The position numbers and the translations under genes were made by a program. From CAZMGG01 sp964565715 (lineage in GTDB: Bacteria; Planctomycetota; UBA1135; UBA2386), in NCBI GenBank assembly GCA_964565715.1, contig CAZMGG010000143.1, forward strand, positions 1 through 13,794: a DNA stretch of 13,794 bases, in the 5' to 3' direction. Under the pieces are notes generated by a model that saw only the letters and a list, made by a program, of their open reading frames with translations, was not told where the DNA came from and made no database searches. Positions 1 to 8,939 of this stretch are shown here, piece after piece. Position 1 is the first letter of the stretch; the number at the start of each line of letters is the position of its first letter.

Positions 1-1410
<1,410 letters not shown>

Positions 1411-1423
1411 GGTGCCTCGCTGG

Positions 1424-2914
1424 TCACAGGCTGCGGACCCACTGCAGCAGGGTGCGCACGGCGGTGCCGGCGGCGCCGCCCTTGTAGTAGTCCTTGGCGG
1501 TGCCGCCCCAGGCGGCGCCGGCGATGTCGAGGTGGGCCCAGGGCACGTCGCCGGCGAACAGGGCGAGGAACGCCGCGCCGGCGATGGTGCCCGCCCCGTG
1601 CTGCGCCCCGTTGAGGTTGGCGACGTCGGCGAACTTGCTCTTCACCTGCTCCTTGTGGCAATCCCACAGCGGCAGCTGCCAGAGCGGCTCGTCGGCGGCC
1701 TTGCCGGCCGCGATCAGGGAATCGATCAGGGCCTGGTCGTTGCCGAGGATGCCGGCCACCTCGTGGCCCAGCGCCACCACCACCGCGCCGGTCAGCGTCG
1801 CCAGGTCGACCAGTTGGTCGGGCTTGTAGAAGCGACGGGCGTAGGCGATCGCGTCGGCCAGGATCAACCGGCCCTCGGCGTCGGTGTTGAGCACCTCGAT
1901 GGTGTGGCCGTCCATCGCCCGCACCACGTCGCCGGGCTTCTGCGCCGAACTGCCCGGCATGTTCTCGGTGGCCGGGATCACGCCGACGATGCGGGTCCGG
2001 CCGCCGCCCTGCAGGCCGCCGTGGGCGATGGCGTGGAACAGGCCCAGCACGGCGCCGCCGCCGCACATGTCGTAGCGCATCTCGTCCATCTTGGCGGCCG
2101 GCTTGATCGAGATGCCGCCGGTGTCGAAGGTCAGCCCCTTGCCGACCACGCAGACCGTGGTCTTGGCCCCCGGCGGGTGGTAGTCCAGCAGGATCAGCTT
2201 CGGCGGCTCGTCGCTGCCCCGCGCCACGCCGAGCAGGGCGTTCATCTGCAGGCGCTGCATCGCCGCCCGATCGAGCACCTTCACCTTCAGGCGGCCGCGG
2301 GCCAGCTTCTTCGCCTCGGCGGCCATCCGGCCCGGCGTGCACAGGTTGCCCGGCAGGTTCTCCAGGTCGCGGGCGAACACCGTGGCGTCGGCGCCGATCC
2401 GGCCGAGTTCGAGGCCCTGGGCGAAGGCGCGGCCGGCGGCCGCCGGGCCGACGAATTGCACCTCGGCGTCCTGCGCCGCACGCGCCTTCGGCTTCTCCTT
2501 CTGCGGCGGCTGGTACGTGTAGGCGCCGAGGATCGTGCCCTCGGCCAGCGCCGTGCCGGCGGCGGCGGCGGTCACCTCGCCGAGCGCCTTGGCGCCCACC
2601 ACCAGCCGGTAGCGCTTGCAGCCGGCGTCCTCGGCGGCCTGCTGCGCCACCGCCGCCGCCCGCCGCAGGCGCTCGGCGGTGACTTCGGCCGTCTTGCCGA
2701 GGCCGACGAAGCCGAGCCGCGCCGGCGCCCCCTTCTGCCGCGGCCGGAACAGGCTGACCTTGCGGAAACCGGTCTTCAGGTCGCCGGAGTCCTGGCACTC
2801 GGCGATGGCCTTGCCCAGGCCCGCCGGGGCCTCGGGCACGCCCCCCTCCGCCGCCAGCACCAGCACCAGTTCCACGCGGCCCGACGCGGCCGTTCCCACG
2901 CTGCGGATCTTCAT
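1424..2914 (-). CDS. pepA: Leucyl aminopeptidase, M17 family (PepA-type)
   Basis: Cytosolic two-metal exopeptidase that removes N-terminal residues from peptides. It has 496 residues, the usual family length. The N-terminal non-catalytic domain covers roughly residues 1-165 and the catalytic domain the rest. Metal and catalytic residues fall in their expected motifs: K259 and D264 in GKGLTFDTGG, K271, D282 in MRYDMCGGGAV, and D345, E347 and R349 in the M17 signature NTDAEGRL (343-350). The ATG at 2912-2914 is chosen because the conserved N-terminal strand begins there; an AGGG lies about eight bases upstream. The gene is 73 bp downstream of the moaDE stop and 13 bp upstream of acs. Some PepA proteins also bind DNA; nothing in this sequence shows that here. 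The whole reading frame is intact. Confidence 0.96.
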   Translation of the reverse strand: MKIRSVGTAASGRVELVLVLAAEGGVPEAPAGLGKAIAECQDSGDLKTGFRKVSLFRPRQKGAPARLGFVGLGKTAEVTAERLRRAAAVAQQAAEDAGCKRYRLVVGAKALGEVTAAAAGTALAEGTILGAYTYQPPQKEKPKARAAQDAEVQFVGPAAAGRAFAQGLELGRIGADATVFARDLENLPGNLCTPGRMAAEAKKLARGRLKVKVLDRAAMQRLQMNALLGVARGSDEPPKLILLDYHPPGAKTTVCVVGKGLTFDTGGISIKPAAKMDEMRYDMCGGGAVLGLFHAIAHGGLQGGGRTRIVGVIPATENMPGSSAQKPGDVVRAMDGHTIEVLNTDAEGRLILADAIAYARRFYKPDQLVDLATLTGAVVVALGHEVAGILGNDQALIDSLIAAGKAADEPLWQLPLWDCHKEQVKSKFADVANLNGAQHGAGTIAGAAFLALFAGDVPWAHLDIAGAAWGGTAKDYYKGGAAGTAVRTLLQWVRSL

Positions 2915-2981
2915 AGGCGGCCCTGTTTAGCCGGCTTCGGGGCCGCGCTCCACCGTGCGCGGGGCATTCATCGGCGGCGGC

Positions 2982-2996
2982 CCGGCCTCAGGCCGG
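2982..2996 (-). other. GC hairpin with the moaDE stop codon in its loop
   Basis: CCGGCC at 2982-2987 pairs perfectly with GGCCGG at 2991-2996. The three-base loop (2988-2990) is the moaDE stop codon. The stem can be lengthened past one C-C mismatch by about three more pairs. There is no following T-run on the minus strand, so this is not a classical intrinsic terminator. It could slow polymerase between moaDE and pepA, or be a chance product of GC-rich sequence. Confidence 0.3.
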
Positions 2997-3692
2997 CCCG
3001 GCGGGCAGGTCGCCGACCCAGCGCGTGCCCTGCGCGTCGGCCAGTTCCTCCTGCTTGAAGATCGGCACCTGCGCCTTCAGCCGGTCCATCAGCCAGCGGC
3101 AGGCATCGAACGCCGCACCGCGGTGCGGGGCCGCCACCACCACCACCACCGAGGCCTCGCCGATCGGCACCTCGCCGAGCCGGTGCGCCACCCGGGCCCG
3201 CGTGAACGGGAAACTGCGCACGGCCTGCTCGAACAGCTCCACCATCACCTTCTGCGCCATCTCCGGGTAGCACTCGTAGCGCAGCGTCGCCACCGGCTGG
3301 CCGTCGTTGTGGTCCCGCGTCACCCCGGCGAACGTCACCACCGCGCCGTCCTGGTCGGTGCGGCACTCCAGTTCGAGGGCGCGCGCATCGAGCGGCTCGT
3401 GGGAGAGGTCGAAGCGGTAGAGGTCGTGGGCGCCCGAGCCGCCGCTGATCGGCGGGATCAGCGCCACCTCGTCGCCGGCCCGCAGCACCCGGTCCTGGCG
3501 CACGTAATCGCGGTTGACGGCATACGCCAGCGGCAGCGTCGCCAGCGCCGGCGCCCGCAAAGCCAGCACCTCGCGGAGGCCGGCCACCGTGCAGCCCGCC
3601 GGCACGTCGATCGCCAGCGTCTCGGCGCCGAGCGCCTCGCGCACCGGGCCGAAGCAACGGACCGCGATGCGCACCGTGGATGGTTCGGTCAT
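2988..3692 (-). CDS. moaDE: Molybdopterin synthase, fused small (MoaD) and large (MoaE) subunits
   Basis: Converts cyclic pyranopterin monophosphate to molybdopterin in molybdenum-cofactor synthesis. The 234-residue protein joins a MoaD ubiquitin-like domain (about residues 5-85) directly to a MoaE domain (about 90-230). MoaD ends in the diagnostic Gly-Gly (PPISGG, G84-G85), which is followed by SGAHDL instead of a chain end. In MoaE, the active-site lysines match K206 and K213 in the stretch DRLKAQVPIFKQE, and RYECYPEMAQ is the typical mid-domain segment. In mycobacterial MoaX, a comparable fusion is cut after Gly-Gly to free the thiocarboxylated end; the same would be needed here (inference). 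The start at 3690-3692 is preferred because MoaD begins there and GGTGA sits five bases upstream. An ATG at 3702-3704 adds four residues, and further upstream the frame is low-complexity. No other moa gene is in the window. Confidence 0.93.
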   Translation of the reverse strand: MTEPSTVRIAVRCFGPVREALGAETLAIDVPAGCTVAGLREVLALRAPALATLPLAYAVNRDYVRQDRVLRAGDEVALIPPISGGSGAHDLYRFDLSHEPLDARALELECRTDQDGAVVTFAGVTRDHNDGQPVATLRYECYPEMAQKVMVELFEQAVRSFPFTRARVAHRLGEVPIGEASVVVVVAAPHRGAAFDACRWLMDRLKAQVPIFKQEELADAQGTRWVGDLPAGPA

Positions 3693-3874
3693 CACGGTCA
3701 CCATACGGGTCGGCGGCGCGCGGGCGACATCGACGGCGAGCCGTATCGGTCGCCGGCCGGGAAGCGGGGCTGCCGCTGGCGCGGTGCCGGGCCCTCTGTC
3801 TATCGTCTCGCGCCGCGGCCGCAGGGGCGGCCCGCATTCCCGACACCACAGGCCCCACACCCCCGTTCCCCCGC
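3693..3874. promoter_or_regulatory. Divergent intergenic region between moaDE and the lamin-tail gene
   Basis: Both flanking genes start outward from this 182-bp gap, so their promoters should lie inside it. The best plus-strand -10-like hexamer I see is TATCGT at 3801-3806, but no convincing -35 precedes it. No clear promoter is visible for moaDE. There is no Shine-Dalgarno sequence before the plus-strand ATG at 3875; the upstream bases are C-rich. Confidence 0.4.
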
Positions 3875-5635
3875 ATGCTCGCACTCCTCACCACGCTGGC
3901 CGTCTTCGCCCCCCAGGGCCCCCTCGGCAATCCCCCCGTCGTCATCAACGAGTTCAGCTACGACGACAGCGGCACCGACGACAAGGAGTTCGTCGAGCTC
4001 TACAACCGCTCGGCATCGCCGGTCGACCTGTCCGGCTGGATCCTGCAGGGCGAGGAACTGGGCACCACGTCGACGGCCTCGGCCAACGCCGCCTTCACCA
4101 TCCCCAACGGCACGATCCTGAACCCCGGCCAGTTCCTGGTGGTCGGCCAGGCCAACGTGCCCAACGTCAACCTGGTGTTCAACAGCACCAGCTGGATGGA
4201 GAACGGCTGCGACGGGATGACCCTGCGCGACCCCTCGCTCAACGTCATCGACGGCGTGGCCTGGGAGACCGCCAGCATCCTGGTGCCGATCCCGGCCTGG
4301 TTCGAGGGCAACGGCATGCACGGCGACACCCTCCTCAACGACAGCACCACCTCGGCGCCGCCGTTCCTGACCTCGGCGTCCCGCCGCAGCGACGGCCACG
4401 ACACCAACGACAACGGCTGCGACTTCCTGGTGATGGCCTGGAGTCCCGGCGCCAGCAACGCCACCGGCAACTCCGTCGCCCTGCCGGCCATCGAGAACGC
4501 CGACGGCAGCCCGGGCACGGTCCAGTCGTTCGCCACCTCCTTCGTCGCGCCCAACGTCCAGAACCCCGCCGCCGTCGTCAACAGCTCCAGCCCCGCCACC
4601 ACCCTCAACGTCGGCCCGTCGCCGCAGGGCGGCAACGTGCTGGTGATGCACGACCCGTCGGGCGGCGGCAACATGAACGCGCTGCGCCACCTGCCCGCCG
4701 ACGACCTCCTGCTGGAGTGCTACGTCTGGGTGCGCGGCGGCAATCCCGGCTTCGTCCCGGCCGACGGCGAGTTCTGGAGCATCGGCATCGGCACCACCGA
4801 CAGCTTCGGCAACCCGCCGGACCTGACCGGCACCTACTACGCGACCATCACCTGCGCCACCACCACCGCCAGCCGTTCGTTCGGCTCCACCGGCATCGGC
4901 TGGTTCGCCTACGTGCACCAGGGCCAGACCCAGATCGTGCTGGCCGACATGAACAACGGCAGCGCCGGCTTCACCGTGCTGGGCACCGTCACCGCCACCA
5001 CCGGCGTCAACGACGGCTGGCAGCGCCTGCGCCTGCGGGTGTCGGGCAACAGCTACGTCGCCAACTTCGGCGGCACCTTCGGCTGCGATGACGGCATCCG
5101 CTACGCCGGCACCGTGCCGCAGCGCTGCGGCGGCCAGGCCTGCTTCGCCTATCGCGAGTGCATCGCCGACGACACCTACATGACCGGTCTCATCACCGAC
5201 CGGCTCGAGGTCTACGCCATCCAGCCGTTCGGCGTGACCTTCGCCGGCGCCTCGAGCCCGACCACCTCGGCCACCCCGGACATCGGCACCACCGGCGGCG
5301 ACCCGGTGATCGGCAACTCCGCGTTCGCGGTGACCGGCAGCGGCCTGATCCCGAACGGCACCGCGGCGGTGATCTTCGGGCTGGGCGCCCTGGATCCGGG
5401 CACGCCGGTGGCCGGCGCCCCGGCCACGGCGCTGCTCCACGTCCAGCCGATCCTGGCCACCAGCCTGGTGATGCCCGACGGCTCGGGCAACGTCACCTTC
5501 CCGCTCGGCGTGCCGTGCGCCAACGACCTGGTCGGCCTGCCGGTGGCCTGCCAGATCGTCGACTTCGACTTCGCCATGCCGGTCAACACGCCGATCGGCA
5601 CCTCGCGCGGCATGCGCGTGCTGGTCGGCAACTAG
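3875..5635 (+). CDS. Secreted lamin-tail-domain protein with lectin-like middle and planctomycete-type C-terminal domain
   Basis: Probable exported or surface protein of 586 residues; function unknown. Residues 1-18 (MLALLTTLAVFAPQG...) form a short hydrophobic export signal that lacks the usual basic start. Residues 22-132 are a lamin tail domain: PVVINEFSYDD, EFVELYNRS, VDLSGWILQ and LNPGQFLVV are its typical strands. Residues about 215-450 are beta-rich and look like a concanavalin/LamG-type domain, with GWQRLRLRVSGNSYVANFGG near its end and a cysteine-rich loop just after it. Residues about 452-586 contain PVIGNSAFAV and end SRGMRVLVGN, a pattern I recall from the C-termini of planctomycete secreted proteins (memory, not a search). 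Paired cysteines suggest disulfides outside the cytoplasm. The ATG at 3875 is chosen because the signal begins there; the frame stays open to 3680, but that part is Arg/Ala-rich and antisense to moaDE. Its TAG stop overlaps the aroA stop. Confidence 0.85.
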   Translation: MLALLTTLAVFAPQGPLGNPPVVINEFSYDDSGTDDKEFVELYNRSASPVDLSGWILQGEELGTTSTASANAAFTIPNGTILNPGQFLVVGQANVPNVNLVFNSTSWMENGCDGMTLRDPSLNVIDGVAWETASILVPIPAWFEGNGMHGDTLLNDSTTSAPPFLTSASRRSDGHDTNDNGCDFLVMAWSPGASNATGNSVALPAIENADGSPGTVQSFATSFVAPNVQNPAAVVNSSSPATTLNVGPSPQGGNVLVMHDPSGGGNMNALRHLPADDLLLECYVWVRGGNPGFVPADGEFWSIGIGTTDSFGNPPDLTGTYYATITCATTTASRSFGSTGIGWFAYVHQGQTQIVLADMNNGSAGFTVLGTVTATTGVNDGWQRLRLRVSGNSYVANFGGTFGCDDGIRYAGTVPQRCGGQACFAYRECIADDTYMTGLITDRLEVYAIQPFGVTFAGASSPTTSATPDIGTTGGDPVIGNSAFAVTGSGLIPNGTAAVIFGLGALDPGTPVAGAPATALLHVQPILATSLVMPDGSGNVTFPLGVPCANDLVGLPVACQIVDFDFAMPVNTPIGTSRGMRVLVGN

Positions 5636-6894
5636 CCGGCCGGCGCGACCTCGGCGACCCGGCCGAGCCAGTCCCAGAAGCCCGGCCAGCTCTTGCCGAC
5701 GGCGTCCGCGTGACCGACGCGGACGCCGGCCGGCAGCACGGTGCCCAGCAGCGACAGCGCCATGACGATGCGGTGGTCGGGCACCGTCGGCAGCTCGCGC
5801 GGCACCGCCGGCAGGCGCGGCAACGGCCCTGCCACCAGCAGGTCGTCGCCCTGATCCCGGCACAGGGCGCCGGCCGCGCGCAGGCCCGCCGCCATCGCCG
5901 CCAGCCGGTCACTTTCTTTGTGGCGCAGAGCCGGCAGCGCCGCCAGGGTCGTGGCGCCGGTCCTTGTTGCTGCCACCGTCGCCACCGCCGGCACGCAGTC
6001 GGGCCGCTCGCCGAGCGTTTCCAGCCGCAGCGGCCCGCCGCCGGCCGCGCCCAGGGCCCGCAGGTCGGCGTCGATGCCCAGGTCGGGATGCGGATCGCCG
6101 GCCGGCGCCGGCAGCACCGACGCGCCATCGAGCCCGTGCAGCGCAGCCAGCGCCAGCGGGAACGCCCGCGCCGACGGATCGCCGGGGATCGCCACCGTGC
6201 CGCCGGCCGCCGCCGCCCCGGCCACCGTGTAGCGGACCTCGTCGCCGACGACCGCCACCGCCACCTGCCAGCCGAACGTCCGCAGCATCGCCGCGGTCAG
6301 CTCCAGGTAGCCCCGGGCCCGCGGCCGCTGCACCCGCAGTTCGGCGCCGCCGCCGTCCCGGCCGGCCCGCAGGGCGAGCCCGAGCAGCGCGCCGGTGGCC
6401 GCCTGGGTCGTCGTCGTCGCCAGCAGCGGCGGCAGCGCCACCCGGCGACCCCGGCCGTCGGCCACCACCGGCAACGCCGTGCCTGCCACCGCCACCCCGG
6501 CGGCCTGCAGGGGCAGCAGCGCCGGTTGCAGCGGCCGCCGCCGCAGGCCCGGGCCGCCGTCGATGCGCAGGCGGCCGCCGAGCAGCGGCACCACCAGCAG
6601 CAGCACCCGCAGCGCGGTGCCGTTCTCGCCCACCGCCACGTCGACGTCGAGCTCGCCGCCGCCGCGGCCGGTGACCGTGCAGCCCGATGCATGCCAGTCG
6701 ACGCACGCGCCGCAGGCCACCAGCGCCGCGGCCAGCACCTCGGTGTCCGCCGCGCGCAGGGCGCCCTCCAGCTCCCAGCGGCCACCGCCGAACGCCGCCA
6801 GCACCATCGCCCGCTGGGTGTGGCTCTTGCTGCCGGGCAGCGCCGGCCGGCCCAGGTCCGCCGGCACTCCGTCGGGCCGCGGCCGCACCAGCAT
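5632..6894 (-). CDS. aroA: 3-Phosphoshikimate 1-carboxyvinyltransferase (EPSP synthase)
   Basis: Transfers enolpyruvyl from PEP to shikimate-3-phosphate, the sixth step of the shikimate pathway to aromatic amino acids. It has 420 residues, normal for the family. Visible motifs: LPGSKSHTQRAM with the active-site lysine K23; GENGTALR (89-96) in place of the common NAGTA-type loop; TTTTQ (160-164) where SSQ is usual; GDPSARAF (239-246); LRHKESDRLAAM (323-334) with E327 and R330; PDHRIVMALSL (372-382) with D373-R375; and KSWPGF (401-406). Core catalytic residues are kept but several loops differ from textbook enzymes. The ATG at 6892-6894 has a weak AGG eight bases upstream; a GTG at 6913-6915 would add seven residues. 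It diverges from purC across 87 bp and converges on the lamin-tail gene with overlapping stops. Confidence 0.93.
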   Translation of the reverse strand: MLVRPRPDGVPADLGRPALPGSKSHTQRAMVLAAFGGGRWELEGALRAADTEVLAAALVACGACVDWHASGCTVTGRGGGELDVDVAVGENGTALRVLLLVVPLLGGRLRIDGGPGLRRRPLQPALLPLQAAGVAVAGTALPVVADGRGRRVALPPLLATTTTQAATGALLGLALRAGRDGGGAELRVQRPRARGYLELTAAMLRTFGWQVAVAVVGDEVRYTVAGAAAAGGTVAIPGDPSARAFPLALAALHGLDGASVLPAPAGDPHPDLGIDADLRALGAAGGGPLRLETLGERPDCVPAVATVAATRTGATTLAALPALRHKESDRLAAMAAGLRAAGALCRDQGDDLLVAGPLPRLPAVPRELPTVPDHRIVMALSLLGTVLPAGVRVGHADAVGKSWPGFWDWLGRVAEVAPAG

Positions 6895-6922
6895 CGCGTT
6901 GACCTGTGCGTTCACGCCGCCA

Positions 6923-6951
6923 TGGATACGCAGCGGACGCGATCCGGCCAA
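6923..6951 (-). promoter_or_regulatory. Possible sigma-70-like promoter for aroA
   Basis: On the minus strand, TTGGCC (6946-6951) is followed after exactly 17 bases by TATCCA (6923-6928). These match four and three bases of the consensus hexamers, respectively. The predicted start of transcription near 6915 leaves a leader of about 20 bases to the aroA ATG. The match is partial and no conservation data support it. A TTGACC at 6899-6904 on the plus strand could be a -35 for purC, but it has no good -10 at the right distance. Confidence 0.3.
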
Positions 6952-6981
6952 GCGCGGTGGATCCGTTCCCGGCGACCAGCA

Positions 6982-7872
6982 ATGATGCGGCTCGTGTCCG
7001 AGCCCCTCCTCACCGTCGAGCTCCCGTCCCTGCGCCGGCTGGGTCGCGGCAAGGTGCGCGAGCTGTTCCAGATCGGCAGGGACCTGCTCCTGGTGGCCAC
7101 CGACCGCGTGTCGGCCTTCGACGTGGTGATGCAGGAGGGCATCCCGGGCAAGGGCAGGGTGCTCACCGCCCTGTCGACGTTCTGGCTGCAGCGGCTCCGC
7201 GACGTGGTGCCGAACCACCTGCTCTCCACCGACGTCGACGCCTGGCCCGAGCTGACCCCGAAGGAGCGCGACCTGCTGCGCGGCCGCGCCATGCGCTGCC
7301 AGACCGCCGAGCCGCTGCCGGTCGAGTGGGTCGTGCGCGGCTTCCTCACCGGCAGCGGCTGGAAGGACTACCAGCGCGATGCCGCGGTGAGCGGCGTCCG
7401 CCTGCCGCCGGGCCTGCTGCACGCCGCCGAACTGGACCCGCCGATCCTCACCCCCAGCACCAAGGCCGCGTCGGGCCACGACGAGCCCATCTCGTTCCAA
7501 CGCACCGGCGAGCTGGTGGGCCCGGCGGTGGCCGCCCAGGCCCGTGACGCCGCCCTCGAGCTCTACCGCCGCGCCCGGGCCTACGCCCGCGAACGCGGCG
7601 TGGTGATCGCCGACACCAAGTTCGAGTTCGGGCTGCAGCAGGGCCGCCTGCTCCTGATCGACGAGTGCCTGACGCCGGACAGCAGCCGCTTCTGGCCCGC
7701 CGACGAGGTCCGGCCCGGCGCCACCCCCACCTCGTTCGACAAGCAGGTGCTGCGCAACTGGCTGCTGCAGAGCGGCTGGAACCAGCAACCGCCGCCGCCG
7801 CCGTTGCCCGCGGCCATCGTCGCGCAGACCGCCGCCACCTACGCCGAGATCCAGCGGCGTCTCACCGCATGA
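6982..7872 (+). CDS. purC: Phosphoribosylaminoimidazole-succinocarboxamide synthase (SAICAR synthetase)
   Basis: Joins aspartate to CAIR using ATP in de novo purine synthesis, giving SAICAR. It has 296 residues, close to the longer yeast/plant-like form rather than the roughly 240-residue E. coli form. Signatures: GKVRELF (23-29) for ATP binding, TDRVSAFDVVM (40-50), VEWVVRGFLTGSGWKDY (114-130) with Trp where Cys is common in the VEC(I/V)VRG motif, PSTKAASGHDEPIS (158-171), ADTKFEFG (210-217), and IDECLTPDSSRFW followed by SFDKQVLRNWL (251-261). The start is ATGATG at 6982-6987, just before the conserved N-terminus; either ATG could serve, and no clear Shine-Dalgarno is present. The long open frame upstream is antisense to aroA. 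The stop overlaps the mtnA start as ATGA, implying translational coupling. Confidence 0.95.
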   Translation: MMRLVSEPLLTVELPSLRRLGRGKVRELFQIGRDLLLVATDRVSAFDVVMQEGIPGKGRVLTALSTFWLQRLRDVVPNHLLSTDVDAWPELTPKERDLLRGRAMRCQTAEPLPVEWVVRGFLTGSGWKDYQRDAAVSGVRLPPGLLHAAELDPPILTPSTKAASGHDEPISFQRTGELVGPAVAAQARDAALELYRRARAYARERGVVIADTKFEFGLQQGRLLLIDECLTPDSSRFWPADEVRPGATPTSFDKQVLRNWLLQSGWNQQPPPPPLPAAIVAQTAATYAEIQRRLTA

Positions 7873-8939
7873 CCGCGCCGGGGCGACCGGACAGACTGCC
7901 GCCGGCGATCGCCTGGCGCGGCGATGTCGACGGCGTGCTGCTGCTGCTGGACCAGACCCGCCTGCCGCGCGAGGTCACCGTCCTCGAACTCGCCGACTGG
8001 CACGGCGTCGCCGACGCGATCCGCCGCCTCGCCGTGCGCGGCGCGCCGGCGATCGGCGTGGCGGCGGCCTACGGCCTGGTCCTGGCGGTGCGGGCGGCGG
8101 TGCCCGGGGGCGGCGCTGGCCGCACAGCCTTCCTCGCCGCGGTCGATCGCGCCGTCACCGATCTCGGCGCCACCCGGCCCACCGCGGTCAACCTGGCCTG
8201 GGCCCTGGAACGGATGAACCTGCGCGCCCACGCCGACCCGCGGCTGCCGGCCCTGCTCGCCGAGGCCCGGGCGATCCAGTACGAGGACCAGCAGCAGTGC
8301 GCCCGCATCGGCGAGCACGGCGCCGACCTGGTGCCCGAGGGCGGCACCGTGCTCACCCACTGCAACGCCGGCCGGCTGGCCACCGCCGGCGACGGCACCG
8401 CGCTGGCGGTGCTGTTCGCCGCCTTCGCCCGCGGCCGCCGCTTCCGCGTGCTGTGCGACGAGACCCGGCCGCTGCTGCAGGGCGCCCGGCTCACCGCCCT
8501 CGAGCTGCACCGGGAGGGCATCCCGGCCCAGATCCTGGCCGACGGCGCCGCCCCAGGCCTGATCGCCCGCGGCGAGGTCGACCTGATCGTCACCGGCGCC
8601 GACCGCATCGCCCGCAACGGTGACGCCGCCAACAAGGTCGGCACCTACGGCCTCGCGCTGGCCGCCCAGGCCCATGCGGTGCCGATGTACATCGCCGCCC
8701 CGGCCAGCACCTTCGACCTCGAACTGCGCGACGGAAGCGCCATTCCCATCGAGGAGAGGGCGCCGGACGAGGTGTTGTGCCTGAACGGGCAGCGCATCGC
8801 GCCTGACGGGGTGTCGGCCCGCAACCCGGCCTTCGACGTCACCCCGGCCCGGTTGCTGGCCGGCCTGATCACCGACCGGGGCCTGATCCGGCCGGTCACC
8901 GCGGAAGCCATCAAGGCGACGCTCCGCGGTGGTCGATGA
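7869..8939 (+). CDS. mtnA: S-methyl-5-thioribose-1-phosphate isomerase
   Basis: Isomerises methylthioribose-1-phosphate to methylthioribulose-1-phosphate in the methionine salvage pathway. It has 356 residues, typical for bacterial MtnA. The eIF2B-like fold is marked by RGAPAIGVAAAYGL (58-70), the catalytic cysteine C165 in THCNAGRLAT, and the catalytic aspartate D245 in TGADRIARNGDAANKVGTY; NPAFDVTP near the C-terminus is also characteristic. These features separate it from true eIF2B-type or ribose-1,5-bisphosphate isomerases, though paralogues can be hard to tell apart. The ATG at 7869 overlaps the purC TGA by four bases, so it is probably translated by re-initiation; no separate ribosome-binding site is seen. 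MTA phosphorylase and the later salvage enzymes are not in this window. Confidence 0.94.
   Translation: MTAPGRPDRLPPAIAWRGDVDGVLLLLDQTRLPREVTVLELADWHGVADAIRRLAVRGAPAIGVAAAYGLVLAVRAAVPGGGAGRTAFLAAVDRAVTDLGATRPTAVNLAWALERMNLRAHADPRLPALLAEARAIQYEDQQQCARIGEHGADLVPEGGTVLTHCNAGRLATAGDGTALAVLFAAFARGRRFRVLCDETRPLLQGARLTALELHREGIPAQILADGAAPGLIARGEVDLIVTGADRIARNGDAANKVGTYGLALAAQAHAVPMYIAAPASTFDLELRDGSAIPIEERAPDEVLCLNGQRIAPDGVSARNPAFDVTPARLLAGLITDRGLIRPVTAEAIKATLRGGR

Noticed and set aside
3693..3884. A 64-residue N-terminal extension of MoaD-MoaE.
   Set aside because: The extension is Arg/Pro-rich, unrelated to MoaD, and would overlap the start of the divergent gene. A start with GGTGA upstream lies at 3692.
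3800..5863. A 687-codon minus-strand frame opposite the lamin-tail gene.
   Set aside because: Ala/Gly/Val/Arg/His-rich composition typical of antisense frames; the plus strand carries recognisable domain motifs and a signal sequence.
5158..6981. A 5' extension of the purC frame of about 600 codons.
   Set aside because: It is antisense to aroA and out of frame in the lamin-tail gene, with low-complexity Arg/Gln-rich sequence. The conserved SAICAR synthetase N-terminus begins at the ATG at 6982 or 6985.
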